A DNA stretch of 64,000 bases from Helianthus annuus (Eukaryota > Streptophyta > Magnoliopsida > Asterales > Asteraceae). Location: contig NC_035435.2 in NCBI RefSeq assembly GCF_002127325.2, positions 121,887,127-121,951,126 of the forward strand. Direction: 5' to 3'. The notes beneath the pieces are model-generated. The model saw nothing but the letters and a program-made list of their open reading frames with translations, ran no database searches and was not told the DNA's origin. Within the stretch, counting starts at the first letter, position 1; each line of letters opens with the position of its first letter. The position numbers and the translations under genes were made by a program. This document shows positions 33,004-44,731 of the stretch, piece after piece.

Positions 33004-34367
33004 TGATCGGAATGTCGCGCTCCGGTCAAAGATAATATTTATAAGCCCTAATTACCCTTAACAAATAGCTAGTGGTAGCAAGGGGTCGAACCACGAAGAG
33101 TATGTGGTTTGCGATTGGATTTGAATGAATTTAAACAAATGTCACAACTTATGAAGCTTGCTAAAATATTTTTGTATTTTTGTTTGATTGAAAAGTTTGT
33201 AAAGTAATTAATGAAATTGATTAACAACTAAGATTAATGATTCAAGAAAACTTAATTTATAATTTGAACAAGATATGTAAACAAGGTTCACACCCAGTTC
33301 GGTGATTGAAGTCCTAGGGTTTCTACACGTTTTAGATTCAATTCAATTGCAAAGATGATTAACGAATTTAGTGTCACGAGGCTTAGGTGCCAAGGGCTAT
33401 CAACGTCGTAAATGACGGACCACAATGCACTTCGTTACCAAGAACACGTAAACTCTAACCTAGACAAGGCATAATTGCACATAAACATTTCGCAAAGTCA
33501 AATTTAATCTTCATTCGACAGATCACGAATACAATACAAATACAAGACAATTATTATATGCTTCAAAATCAAATCACAACTTGTCACAAATCGAATTTCA
33601 AACACAATGTTTAAACCCTAAGAACTTACAAAAACCTACACCGGGGTGAAACCTCCAAGAATTAGCCGCTCATGGTCGAAGAGGCACGATCAACGGATGA
33701 TGGAAGCTTGAATTGGGCCATCTTGAATTTGGAGAATGATGGAATGGTGATTAGGGTTTGGGTAATTGTGGAAGTGAATGGATGGTGGAATGGTTAGGTT
33801 TTGAATGATGGAGATGATGATGGGTTGAGTGGTGATTCGGTTGGTTCGGAGAATGGAAGGTATTATGGATTGAAGATGAGATCAATTGTGGCTCCAAGAT
33901 ATATTTCAAACCTCAAAAACTTCTGTAACTCCCGACTTGAATGTTCAAAAACCAATTAAAATCGTTTCTCATAACCAAATCATAGAAATTCGCGTTTGAT
34001 CAGACCAAGGCCCGTCGCCGACGCCAGGGGACCCGTCGGCGACGGCCTCCCGTTTGCTGGCTTCTCTCCGACGTGTTATTTAACTGGTTACGGGCAAAGT
34101 GGCCGACGGGCTTCATTACAGGCGTCGCCGACGACCCCTCCAACTCCTGTTTTCTGTTTTTTCGTTTCTTGAGTTCCCGTTTGATCCGTAACGCGTCCCG
34201 GTGATCCGTTTTTCGCTCCGGTGACCCGTAAAGCTCCCAAAAAGCTCCTTAAACTTCGTTAAACCTGCAAAACACAAATTTAATTAAAAGTAGGCCATTC
34301 GAGATTAAAAGTTAAGTAAAAACCCAATCTTAAACACAAACGAGCACCGTTATTCGACCACGTATCA
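33004..34367 (-). mobile_element. 3' LTR of the Tat-type element (1364 bp)
   Basis: A complete LTR with termini TGAT...ATCA. GC-rich words of the CCGTCGGCGACGG type lie at 34010-34140. It matches 37080-37679 over its first 600 bp and 1831-3367 over nearly its full length in reverse. Confidence 0.85.
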
Positions 34368-36300
34368 CATCCCCACACTTGTCTTTTGCTTGCCCTCAAG
34401 CAAATCTGTTTTTCACTTTCACGTGGGTCGAACAAAGAACACACTCCCCATTCCCGATACGAAGGTTAAAGTCAATTGTCATACAAAAGTTCAAACTCTT
34501 TACAATTTTCAACATATTTAACGGTAAAGTGAATAATCGCATATAACAATGGTTATCCAAGACTAACCCGCCCGTGAAACCGACAAATCATGCATATCCC
34601 TCACAATGTTCTCTCCACTCGGTTTAAAATTGGCTAATAGTTGATGCATTAGCACTTTGAACTAATCACTCAAACCGATTAGAACATGCACCCGCATAGG
34701 CTTGCAACTCAATCATTCTCCACCACCGAACACGCATACTAAGCACAAGTCATAAGGTCTTTGTAAGATTCTCCACCACCGAACACGAATACTAAGCACA
34801 AGTCATAAGGTCTTTGTATGGGTTGTAACGGGGCTAGGCTAAGGGTAGGAAATAGAAAATTTTAAAGTGGCTAAGGTGATGAAAATTCGAATTTTATTAC
34901 AAAACAACTATTCTAAGCACGACTAACTACCAATATCAAACTAGAAGGCAACAATTTTTCGCCATTTATTTCTCAAACTAAGAACACACATTTTTGTTCT
35001 TTTCTTAACAATTTTCTATTCTTTTTCGTAACATTTTCTGATTTTTCTCATTTTTTATATGCAAACAAACAATTCACAACTGTACAAACTTGACTCCTAT
35101 AATCGAATTTCCATCACACGGGTTTAAAAGATAAAGGTTTAAGGTTATGGGCTAAAGGGTGGTCAAACGAAAGGATTAGGCTCAAAATTGGCTACTAAGG
35201 GATAAATTTTTGGGTAAGGATATATAAATGGTGTAGAAAGGAAAAGGTTTACCTACTGCCTTAATCATTCTTGTGCTTGTATTCGATCTATGGTCTCAAA
35301 CGTATCAAAAGTTGCAAGTTCTACAATACATGACTAATGGTCCACTTAAACAAAGAAACATACATTTGTTATTCTATGTTGTAACAGTGGCTCAAAATCT
35401 CACATATATAAAGGGTATGGTATGTGACATGCATAATATGCTAGTTTCTTAGGCGGATTATTCCCAAATAACCACCCGCTAAATACCCGTCATGCTATTA
35501 ATTTGAACTTAACCATGACAAAAGACCACATGGGTTGTGCCATCCCTCGTTGACTTAGTTACTTGTGCTTTAAGATCGCTTTCGAAACAAGACATTTTTT
35601 GAAATTTTCCCCCATCCCCACACTTGAGGTAAACATTGTCCTCAATGTGTAGTGTTTAAATGAACGAGTCAAAATCGAAAAACTTTTACTACTCCCCCAT
35701 CCCCACACTTGAGGTAGACATTGTCCTTAATGTGTAAGAACTAGAGTTTTTGAAACGCACAAGGGATGTGACACGGTTAACTTCCCAAAAATTCCACCCC
35801 GAAAACTAAAATACAATTACAATCCACTTATTACTAATCTAAGAATCAAGGTAAAAGGAAACGCATGCACCTGATTTTTGTCGCTAGATGCTCATCTCTT
35901 CTTCTTCTCTTCACAAAAACGGTCGTCCCTCGAACATGATGTACCTACAAATCTTAACCCTTGTGTAGAAGCATGCTTCTCACAACCATTGAAATTTGTT
36001 AGCTACTTAGTTATACCATTTTTATGAAATTGTTACCAAACCATGCGTTAATTTACCTTGATTTATGTGGAAAAAAATAATTTACAACAACAACAGTCCT
36101 AACTCACTTTCGTAGGAATCACGGTTGCATTTAGCTTATGCAACAAGCCCTTTTAAGGAACACACCCACAAAGTTCATTTATGCAACAAGCCCTTTTAAG
36201 GAACACATCGTAGGTCTCGTGAGGGTTATATAGGGAACACACCCACAAAGTTCATTTATCTAGGAAAAAGAAATACTAATGAAATAAAAATAAAGAAAAC
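34368..36300 (-). other. 3' untranslated internal region of the Tat-type element
   Basis: Matches 1-1830 in reverse. It contains two local tandem duplications: about 53 bp at 34715-34820 and about 50 bp at 36130-36230. The paired ACATTGTCC/TGAGGTAAACATTG blocks are at 35620-35740. There are no genes. Confidence 0.7.
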
Positions 36301-36319
36301 CAAAATATACAACAACAAC

Positions 36320-37198
36320 AAAATGCATACCTCGCCGTCACCGCTGATATCTCTCGTTCGGGTCAACTGGCGGGTTTGGCTGGTATGGGTAACCAGTGAG
36401 GGCCTCGAACATCTCCCGGTAGTTGTCGAGGGGACTCGGCTCTCCTTGTGCTGGCGGCTGGTATGGTATCGGGATGAAACTAGACCCTACTGCCTCGGAC
36501 CAATGAGGTGATGGATCAGATGGGCCTCGTGGAACACGGAGTTTGGAGTAGTCGGTCCACCCCGCGTGTTCTACATAGGGGAGGCCTGCTTCTTAATCTC
36601 TCTGGTGTCGCTCCTGATCATGGAGGATCTTGGCGTTGTTAATAGCCATTTCATTAGAGACGTATAAAGCACTCCAGCGGCGGTCTTGCAATGTATTTCG
36701 CTCGTTTCGCTGTTTCTCTTCCCTTTCCTCCCATGCCCGTCTTCGGGCCGTCTCTTCCTCCTGCATTTGTATCATATGCTCCATTTGTGATCTTTGGAGC
36801 GCTTGATGCATCTGCTGCTCTTCCATATACTTGTCCATCCTTTCCCGATAGGCCGCTTGGAGGGCCCACTGTTCCTGCATCTGGGCCCCGTGTGCTTCCT
36901 CCCAGTTCTGTCTTCTCTTATCATACTCTCTACCCTCTCCTATACCCGCGGAAATGTTATCAAACACCGCTTGTTGACCCTTGTTGAAGTCCCGGTACGA
37001 GGGTACCTGTCTAAATTTCATAAAACTCGCCACATCTACATTCAATTCTCGGTGATCTTCAAGTCTTGAGAAGTGGTGGAAGTTAGGGTTTGAATGATGG
37101 AGATGATGATGGGTTGAGTGGTGATTCGGTTGGTTCGGAGAATGGAAGGTGTTATGGATTGAAGATGAGATCAATTGTGGCTCCAAGATATATTTCAA
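36320..37198 (-). pseudogene. 3' ORF fragment of the Tat-type element, fused to LTR sequence
   Basis: The frame 37198-36593 gives 201 residues. The first ~43 are translated LTR. The rest is a glutamine/glutamate/arginine-rich helical protein end (MQEQWALQAAYRERMDKY, RRRAWEEREEKQ). After the stop at 36593 the same frame continues with proline/tyrosine-rich sequence (for example MFEALTGYPYQP) to about 36320. It is probably the C-terminal end of an element protein, but I cannot say which domain. The initiation codon lies in the LTR because of the deletion, so this is not an ancestral start. Confidence 0.45.
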
Positions 37199-37679
37199 AC
37201 CTCAAAAACTTCTGTAACTCCCGACTTGAATGTTCAAAAACCAATTAAAATCGTTTCTCATAACCAAATCATAGAAATTCGTGTTTGATCAGACCAAGGC
37301 CCATCGCCGACGCTAGGGGACCCGTCGGCGACGGCCTCCCGTTTGCTGGCTTCTCTCCGACGTGTTATTTAACTGGTTACGGGCAAAGTGGCCGACGGGC
37401 TTCATTACAGGGCGTCGTCGACGGCCCTAGGGGCGTCGCCGACGACCCCTCAAACTCCTGTTTTCTGTTTTTTCATTTCTTGAGTTCCCGTTTGATCCAT
37501 TACGCGTCCCGGTGATCCGTTTTTCGCTCCGGTGACCCGTAAAGCTCCCAAAAAACTCCTTAAGCTTCGTTAAACCTGCAAAAACACAAATTTAATTAAA
37601 AGTAGGCCATTCGAGATTAGAAGTTAAGTAAAAACCCAATCTTAAACACAAACGAGCACCGTTATTCGACCACGTATCA
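37080..37679 (-). mobile_element. 5' LTR of the Tat-type element, truncated
   Basis: It is homologous to the first 600 bp of 33004-34367, with a 30-bp insertion at about 37410-37445 that adds one more GGCGTCGCCGACG word. The LTR's second half is deleted at about 37080. Confidence 0.8.
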
Positions 37680-37684
37680 CTTAG

Positions 37685-38700
37685 GTATAAATACATGAAA
37701 TAAAAGTATAAATATATGAAATAGGGATATAAAATATGAAATATATGAACCGGAGGTATAAAAGCTAGAAACATATAAATATATGAATGATTTGGTTCGG
37801 TTAAGCTAATTCTGGTTAAACGAGAGTACAGAAAAATTGATAACCGGTTTTTGGTTAATTCGGTTTTCAGTTTTTAATTAATTTAGTTTTTGGTTGATTT
37901 TGGCTCAGTTTCGTCTGTTTTCGATTTGGTTTAGGTTAATGATTTAGTTATTGCTCACCGATAACCGGTTTTGGTTAATAACCAACAGGTGCACGCGCGA
38001 TGCAGCGGGAAACACAGACATTGCCATGGTGTGCAATGTTCAGTTGGTTAGATTATTATCCTCAACCAAAATCGAGGTCATCGATAAGTCTATTTTATTA
38101 ATCAACCCGTTTTCAGTTAATCGGTTTGGTTTATTCAGTTAGATTCACGATTTTTGGTTTGGTTCATTTAATTTCGGTTAATAGCTAAAACCAAACTTGT
38201 GCTAAAACTTTTGATTAGAAATACATGAAATTTAGGAATAAATACATGAAATGAGGTTATAAATATGAAATACATGAACTGAAGGTATAAAAGCTAGAAA
38301 TGTATGAAAATATGAGCAGTTCGGTTCAGTTAATTTTGATTAAATGAGGATAAAAATCTAACAATTTTTGGTTAATTCGGGTTTCGGTTAATCAGTTTTT
38401 AGTTAACTCAATATTTGGTTGATTTCGGTTCGGTTTCAGTTAACGATTCAGTTATTACTAACCTTTAGACACTGTTAATCATGTAATATATCAATTTTTA
38501 ATTAAAAAAAATATAGCAATACTATACTCAAATTAAAGAGAATAAAATACTTGTTTATAGGGTGTAGTTTAAAAAAATATTAACATACCAAAAGTTATGA
38601 CCGTTTAAAAATCGTGGGTGGTGGAGTTAGTTTTTATAAGGGGATAAAGTGTAACTACTAATAAATTATCTATAATTTGTTAAAGATGAGGGTTTAATCA
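37685..38700. repeat. degenerate repeat unit, rest of copy 1 and copy 2
   Basis: AT-rich DNA dense in GGTT and AACC words. Copy 2 (about 38000-38400) parallels 32780-33003 plus 37685-37890. It contains the same phrases (CAAAACTTTTGATTAGAAAT, GGTATAAAAGCTAGAAA). A further tandem duplication of about 62 bp sits at 38700-38825. There is no coding potential. Confidence 0.5.
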
Positions 38701-38881
38701 CTTGACATTCTGTAGCTATTAAACATTCTAGGATATGACTAAGTATGTGGCCTTTAATCACTTATACAGTAGCTATTAAACATTCTAGGATATGACTAAG
38801 TATGTGGCCTTTAATCACTTGTACAATAAGGTATCATCTACGTGTACCTTTTAATCCATACGCCAATACTAACCAAGACAA

Positions 38882-39750
38882 TTATCATTTTGATAGCCAT
38901 TTTTTTGTAGCCGAATGGTGGAGGTTATTTGGTGGAGATTATCCGTTAATGCAAAAATTTGCCGTTCGAATATTAAGTCAAACCGCATCTTCCTCGGGTT
39001 GTGAACGTAATTGGAGTGTCTTTGAAAGGATTCACACGAAGAAAAGAAATAGGTTGGAACATGAAAGACTAAATGACCTTGTGTTTGTTCATTACAACTT
39101 GCGTTTACAAAATAGGTACAATGTCTTGATTTTTCTATTACATCGTAATTTAGTTTTAAAGTGTTAACATTTGGGTAAATGTTTTTCTAGGCTCAAATAT
39201 GCTAAGAGATCCTATGATCCGGTTGATTATGAAAGTATTAATCATTCGGAATTTTGGGTGGTTGAAGAAGAGCCGGAAGGAGAACTTGATAATGATGATA
39301 TAGATAACATGTTTGGTGAGGAAGAAATGTACCGATTTCTCAAACACAAGGTTACATGTTATATATGTTATTTATCTAACGTACTTTTGGTATATTGCGA
39401 TTATTGGTAACTAAAATTTCTTATATAATATTGTAGGAAACGAAAATAGTTACGCTCTTGTTGATGAGGATGTCGTTGACAGTGAATTTCATCCTTTAAG
39501 CGATCGTGAACTTAATGCATTCAACACTCCAATGGATTAACTTGATAAGGATGACGTTGATAGTGAATTTTTGGATTATTTTTTTATTGCGAATTAACTT
39601 TTGGGTTATTTTTTGTTATGAAATAATGTACTTTTGGATTATGTTTTGAGTTGAAAATATATTTATAGATTTATAGAGTTCACAAGGCAACCCGGTTCAA
39701 CCGGTTGAACCATTTTTTAGCCCAACCCGGTATGATTTAAAAACCGGTTT
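38882..39750 (+). pseudogene. hAT transposase 3' end, duplicated fragment
   Basis: Closely matches 42124-43018, including the intron tail, the hAT dimerisation exon (38911-39115, SGCERNWSVFERIHTKKRNRLEHERLNDLV), two short downstream exons and the 3' flank. The homology starts inside an intron, so no transposase start is present. One A is missing at about 39326 (GAAATG versus GAAAATG), shifting the frame. It keeps the arginine of FERIH that the complete copy has changed to methionine. It is a tandem partial copy or a deleted element. Confidence 0.8.
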
Positions 39751-40365
39751 TTAAAACATTGGTTACAATTAACCTTCTTAATTCATAATTTAACCTAGTT
39801 GCCCACTGCCCACTTCGATCAAAGACTCAAAATTCATCCTCAAAACTAACAAAAACAACAATTCTGCAGTCTCCATTCATCGAAGTTCAGCATTGAGGTA
39901 CTGTGTAATTGTGTATACTATATAGAGTTTTGAAGTTTGAACTTTTTTGTTTTCTTTCTGGGAAGTGGGAACGCTAGTAACCAAGAATTTCCATGGTAGA
40001 ATTAATTTGATTTCTTTGATTCATAACATTAACACTAACTTCATAATGCTTAATAGCTAATACTTTAATGATTTATACTTGTTTAATTGTTTAATATGAT
40101 GGCTTGTCTTATTCAAATTTTTGGAACATATTTATTTTTTTCTTTTAGTTGAAAAGCACATGTTTCATAACATGACAAATTTTCTTATGGCAAAGAATTA
40201 GTTTTTTTTATATAAAAACATAGTTTGAGCTTTTTTTTTATTTTTGCACTGCAACTTTTAAAACCATATGTTGATGATAAACGTATGGATTTGATGATGA
40301 TCTATGGATTTGTTTATGCACATGTACGAATATATATCTTAAAAAAATTACTTGTTTTGTAGAAT
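39751..40365 (+). other. 5' untranslated region of the hAT transposase gene
   Basis: A pyrimidine-rich leader (about 39780-39895) ends CATTGAG before GTACTGTG. The next acceptor is TTTGTAG at about 40357-40363, three bases before the ATG. A 5' UTR intron of about 470 bp is therefore likely. The terminal inverted repeats of the element were not identified. Confidence 0.45.
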
Positions 40366-42783
40366 ATGGAAGATAGCCAAACTGAGCCTGTTCAATCAAG
40401 GTTTAGAACAAAATCAGATAAAGCGTGGGAGTATGTCACTTCTCAAAGCGATGAGAAAGGTAAAACTGTATACATTTGTGATTTTTGTCAAAAAATGGTG
40501 CGTGGTGGTGGAATAACTAGAATGAAGAAACACCTTGCGGGCATTAAAGGTGATATAGAACCTTGTAAAAAAGTACCGGCGGATGTTCGTTTTACTTTGC
40601 AAGGAATTCTGAAAGAAATTGAAGTTAAATCTAGAGGTAAGTCTACTGCCGTTGGATCTAGTGTTGACGTCGTAGACGACGAAGAAGTTGTTGAAATAAA
40701 TGACCAAACGCAAAAGGGAAAGAGGAAAGCAAAATCGAATTTGCATCCTTTCTTTACAAAAGCTATAAACGATCCTTCTCAACCTACGATTAAAAAAGCT
40801 ATGCAATGTAAAGAAAAGGTACATGATGTTGACTTGGCTATTGCTATGTGGTTCTATGATGCTTGTATACCTATGAATGCTTGTAATTCTCCTTATTTTC
40901 AACTTGCGGTAGATAAAATAGCATCTATAGGTTATGGTTACAAAGCACCTAACTATCATGCTTTAAGGGTCAATTTGTTGAAAGATGCAAAAACTTCAGT
41001 TGGGTTATTAATAGATTCATATAGAAGTGAGTGGATAGAAAATGGTTGCACGATTATGAGTGATGGGTGGAGGGATGTTAGGCAACGCCATTTGATTAAT
41101 TTCTTAGTCTATTGTGAGAAAGGGATTTCATTTATTAAATCTGTAGACGCATCGGATATTGAGAGCAATTATGAGAATTTGTGTAACTTGTTTGCTGAGG
41201 TTGTTGAAATGGTTGGGGTTAAGAATGTGGTTCAGATAGTTACCGACAATGCTGCTAATTACAAGAAAGCTGGTAAATTGTTATGTGCTAGACATTCTTC
41301 AATTACTTGGACACCTTGTGCGGCTCATTGCCTTAATCTAGTGTTAAAAGATATTTCAGAGTTAGAGAATGTTGCAAAGTTGGTAAAACTAGCATCTAGG
41401 GTTACTGTTTTTATTTATAATCACAAGATGCCTTTGAATTGGTTAAGAAAGAGAAAGGATTGGACATAAATCATTCGTCCAGGTCCTACCCGTTTTGGTA
41501 CGACTTTCATTGCATTAAAAAGTTTGGTCGATCATAAAAATGACTTGCAAGCTCTTGTCATATCTAACGAATTTAAAAAGATGTTGAAGTTGGGGAATGC
41601 AGTTGAATGTAAAGAAATTGTGATGAATGAAACTTTTTGGAAAAATTGTTTGATTACTGTGACAGTCATGACTCCTTTGTTGAGGGTTTTACGTTTGTGT
41701 GATACAGATGAAAACCCTTCTTTGTCGTATGTTTTTGAGGGGATGAATCGGGCAGATAAGGGAATTAAGGCATTATTTCAGGAAAAAGTAGCTTTCTATA
41801 AGCCATATGTGGATATAATCGATGCTCGATGGAAAAATATGTTACGTTCTAGTATTCATTGTGCGGCATATTGGTTAAATCCAGCTTTTCAGTATGATAA
41901 AGAAAATCTTTGTAAAGATAAAGAAGTTTTTAAGGGTGTTCTTGACATGGTTGAGAAGAATTTTCCGGGTGATGATATTATAGATGTTACACCGGCTTTA
42001 GGCAAGTTTCGTGATGGATTAGAATGTTTTGGTAGGAGTAGTGCGGTTGCTTCTCGTAATGTTACTCAACCCGGTAAGATATATTTTTAATGTTATGATT
42101 TTAATTTTATTTGTTTATTATTTTTATCATTTTGATAGCCATTTTTTTGTAGCCGAATGGTGGAGGTTATTTGGTGGAGATTATCCGTTAATGCAAAAAT
42201 TTGTCGTTCGAATATTAAGTCAAACCGCATCTTCCTCGGGTTGTGAACGTAATTGGAGTGTCTTTGAAATGATTCACACGAAAAAAAGAAATAGGTTGGA
42301 ACATGAAAGACTAAATGACCTTGTGTTTGTTCATTACAACTTGCGTTTACAAAATAGGTACAATGTCTTGATTTTTCTATTACATCGTAATTTAGTTTTA
42401 AAGTGTTAACATTTGGGTAAATGTTTTTCTAGGCTCAAATATGCTAAGAGATCCTTTGATCCGGTTGATTATGAAAGCATTAATCATTCGGAATTTTGGG
42501 TGGTTGAAGAAGAGCCGGAAGGAGATCTTGATAATGATGATATAGATAACATGTTTGGTGAGGAAGAAAATGTATCGATTTCTCAAACACAAGGTTACTT
42601 GTTATATATGTTATTTATCTAACGTACTTTTGGTATATTGTGATTATTGGTAACTAAAATTTCTTATATAATATTGTAGGAAACGAAAATAGTTACGCTC
42701 TTGTTGATGAGGATGTCGTTGACAGTGAATTTCATCCTTTAAGCGATCGTGAACTTAATGCATTCAACATTCCAATGGATTAA
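40366..42783 (+). pseudogene. hAT-superfamily transposase (BED finger, DUF659, hAT-C)
   Basis: The coding model is 40366-42073, 42153-42357, 42433-42593 and 42680-42783, with introns of 79, 75 and 86 bp bounded by GT-AG and joining in frame. Domains in order are a BED zinc finger (CDFCQKMV...KKHLAG, about residues 37-65), an acidic/basic linker, DUF659 with MSDGW (about residue 228) and TDNAANYKKAGK (about 296), and the hAT C-terminal dimerisation block (AEWWRLFGG, SGCERNWSVF). The only break is TAA at 41467-41469, after KRKDWT; the frame resumes directly with IIRPGPTRFG. A single substitution therefore separates it from an intact gene. The product would excise and integrate hAT elements in the nucleus. 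FEMIH replaces the usual FERIH. Confidence 0.85.
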
Positions 42784-43019
42784 CTTAATAAGGATGACGT
42801 TGATAGTGAATTTTTGGATTATTTTTTTTATTGCGAATTAACTTTTGGATTATTTTTTGTTATGAAATAATGTACTTTTGGATTATGTTTTGAGTTGAAA
42901 ATATATTTATAGATTTATAGAGTTCACAAGGCACCCCGGTTGAACCGTTCGGTAGAACCCGGTTCAACCGGTTGAACCATTTTTGAGCCCAACCCGGTAT
43001 GATTTAAAAACCGGTTTTA

Positions 43020-43320
43020 TGATTTAAAAATCGGGTTGGGGCATTTGTTGACACGTGGAATGGGAGCCCCCCACCACTCAAACCCACGCACATGGGGTAT
43101 GGTGGGGCTTGGGTTGGGGGCATGAGTTTGGTTTGGCCATTGGGAGCCCGCCATGTCACCTTACTAGCCCGCCCCACGCCCGGCTTCAAACCCACGTCAA
43201 TGGGGCCACGCCCCAAACCCACGCCCCAACCCAAGCCCCCGGGGTGATGACTTGGGCGTTTTCAGCCAACCCACGTCCTAACCCAAACCCCAAACCCCAT
43301 ATCCCATGGCCTTAGTTTGA
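43020..43320. repeat. GC-rich CCCAACCC/CACGCCC repeat
   Basis: A compositional island full of ACCCACGCCCC and CAACCCAAGCCC words, bounded on the right by CATATCCCATGGCCTTAG. It abruptly replaces the hAT 3' flank at 43020. It looks like a small non-autonomous DNA element, but I could not pair its ends. Frames on both strands through it are compositional artefacts. Confidence 0.45.
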
Positions 43321-43940
43321 AAAATCACAAGGATAAGTTGTCACATCTACAGTATTTTGATTTGAGTGAAAATGATGTCATAATAAAACCATTATATAAC
43401 CATCTATATATCGTCGCCTGTGAGCCATTTGCAGGGGACATGAGAGAGATAGTGGAGGAGAGACAGTTGATGTGGCGAGGGGAGAAAGCATGGGCCGTCC
43501 AGGAGAGGAACAAGAGTCCATGAAAAGGGGAGAAGAGTGAAAGCAGTGATGGATTTAGGAAAAACCTAAAGGGGTAACGTTTCTATAAAAAGGGGCAGCG
43601 AAATCGAAAAAACGTCAAATTTTTCTAAAATTTACACTAATTTTACACTACCGCCGGAGCGTCAAAGGGCAACGAGGGTTACCCCTTGTTCTATGCTAGG
43701 TCCGCACCTGAGTGAAAGGGTCACATTCATTAGGGGTGAACACATGACCTATTTAACCTAACCGTAACCGAATTAATCAATTTAACCAAACTAAATTAAC
43801 TGAATGAAACAATTAACATATGGCTTGGTTAAAAGCCATATGCAATTAACCGAATGTAGAAAAACAACCAAAAAATAATTTAGAGCTCAAGATATAATCT
43901 TGGAAGACAATGAAAAACAATAGACATAAGCAATAATAAT
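43321..43940. other. no gene recognised
   Basis: Mixed low-complexity sequence. A segment at about 43550-43715 begins near GTGATGGATTTAGG and ends near CTAGGTCCGCACCTGA. That resembles the edges of a small repeat but is not resolved further. Confidence 0.3.
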
Positions 43941-43942
43941 AA

Positions 43943-44722
43943 ACTAGGATTGCGACCCGCCGCAATGCGGCGGGAATTTTTTAGTTATAACTAAGTCAAT
44001 CTAGGACCCGCACGTTATGTTAAACCTGTCAAACGGGGAAAAAACAGACGATGTAAAAACGTTCACCCACACACGCACGTTGCGTCGTGTTAACTCGCAA
44101 AATTTAGAACAAAACATAAAAACGTTAAACCAAAGACGCACGTTGCGATGTGTTAAGTCACAAAATTTAGAACCAAGCATAAAGCGAAAAATTTGCGGAA
44201 AATGAAAACTATAAAGGATCAAAGTTGAAAGTACAAAAAGTTATGAGAATAGATTACAAAAGATAAAAAGTTTTGGGTTGAAAGTAAAAAGAACAAATAG
44301 TTTTGGGTTAAAAGTAATTTATGAAATAATTTTGGTTGAGTAGTAAAAAAAATCAATTTTTTTGGAAAACCCCCAAAGCCAATGTTACGACAACCATATG
44401 CATAACCATTTTTTCTTTGAAAACCCCCCAAAGCACACCGCGCGTTGCGGCGGGGCGTAAAACGGTGTGTCAAATAGTACTAATGTCACACAACCGTCAC
44501 CGACGACCAACACTGACTCGACCTAGGATATGCGTGTTCCGACGAACCTGTCAACATGAAAAAATAGAGGTAAAAACATTGAACCACACATGCATGTTGC
44601 GTCATATTAACTCGAAAATTTTAGAACTATACGTAAAACGAAAATTTGCGAAAGATGAAAAGTATAAGTGAAAAAATTGTGAAGTTAAATTGCAAATAAT
44701 TAAAAGTTTTGGGTTAAAGTTA
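43943..44722 (-). mobile_element. Helitron-like element, 3' terminus at 43943
   Basis: On the minus strand the sequence ends in a perfect hairpin (CCCGCCGCATTGCGGCGGG, complement of 43956-43974, 9-bp arms) followed 8 bp later by CTAGT. A hairpin followed by CTRR(T) is the hallmark of Helitron 3' ends. The interior has repeated 'aaaagttttgggtt' phrases and a second related GC word near 44435-44460. The 5' TC end was not located, so the right limit is only the next mapped element. There is no Rep/helicase gene. Confidence 0.45.
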
Positions 44723-44731
44723 AAAAACAAA
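44723..44731. repeat. 9-bp target-site duplication (left) of the Mutator-like element
   Basis: AAAAACAAA occurs immediately before 44732 and immediately after 46139 (46140-46148). Nine bases is the characteristic length for Mutator-like insertions. Confidence 0.85.

Larger units (their letters stand above)
33004..37679 (-). mobile_element. Athila/Tat-type gypsy element, deletion derivative
   Basis: On the minus strand it begins TGATACGTGG at 37679, has about 600 bp of 5' LTR (to 37080), then 3' internal sequence (34368-37079), and then a complete 3' LTR (33004-34367) ending CCGATCA. CTTAG flanks it. The 5' LTR lacks its second half, and the primer site, gag and pol are all missing, so one large deletion joins the LTR to the end of the internal region. 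It is the same family as 1-3367 but in opposite orientation. Confidence 0.85.
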
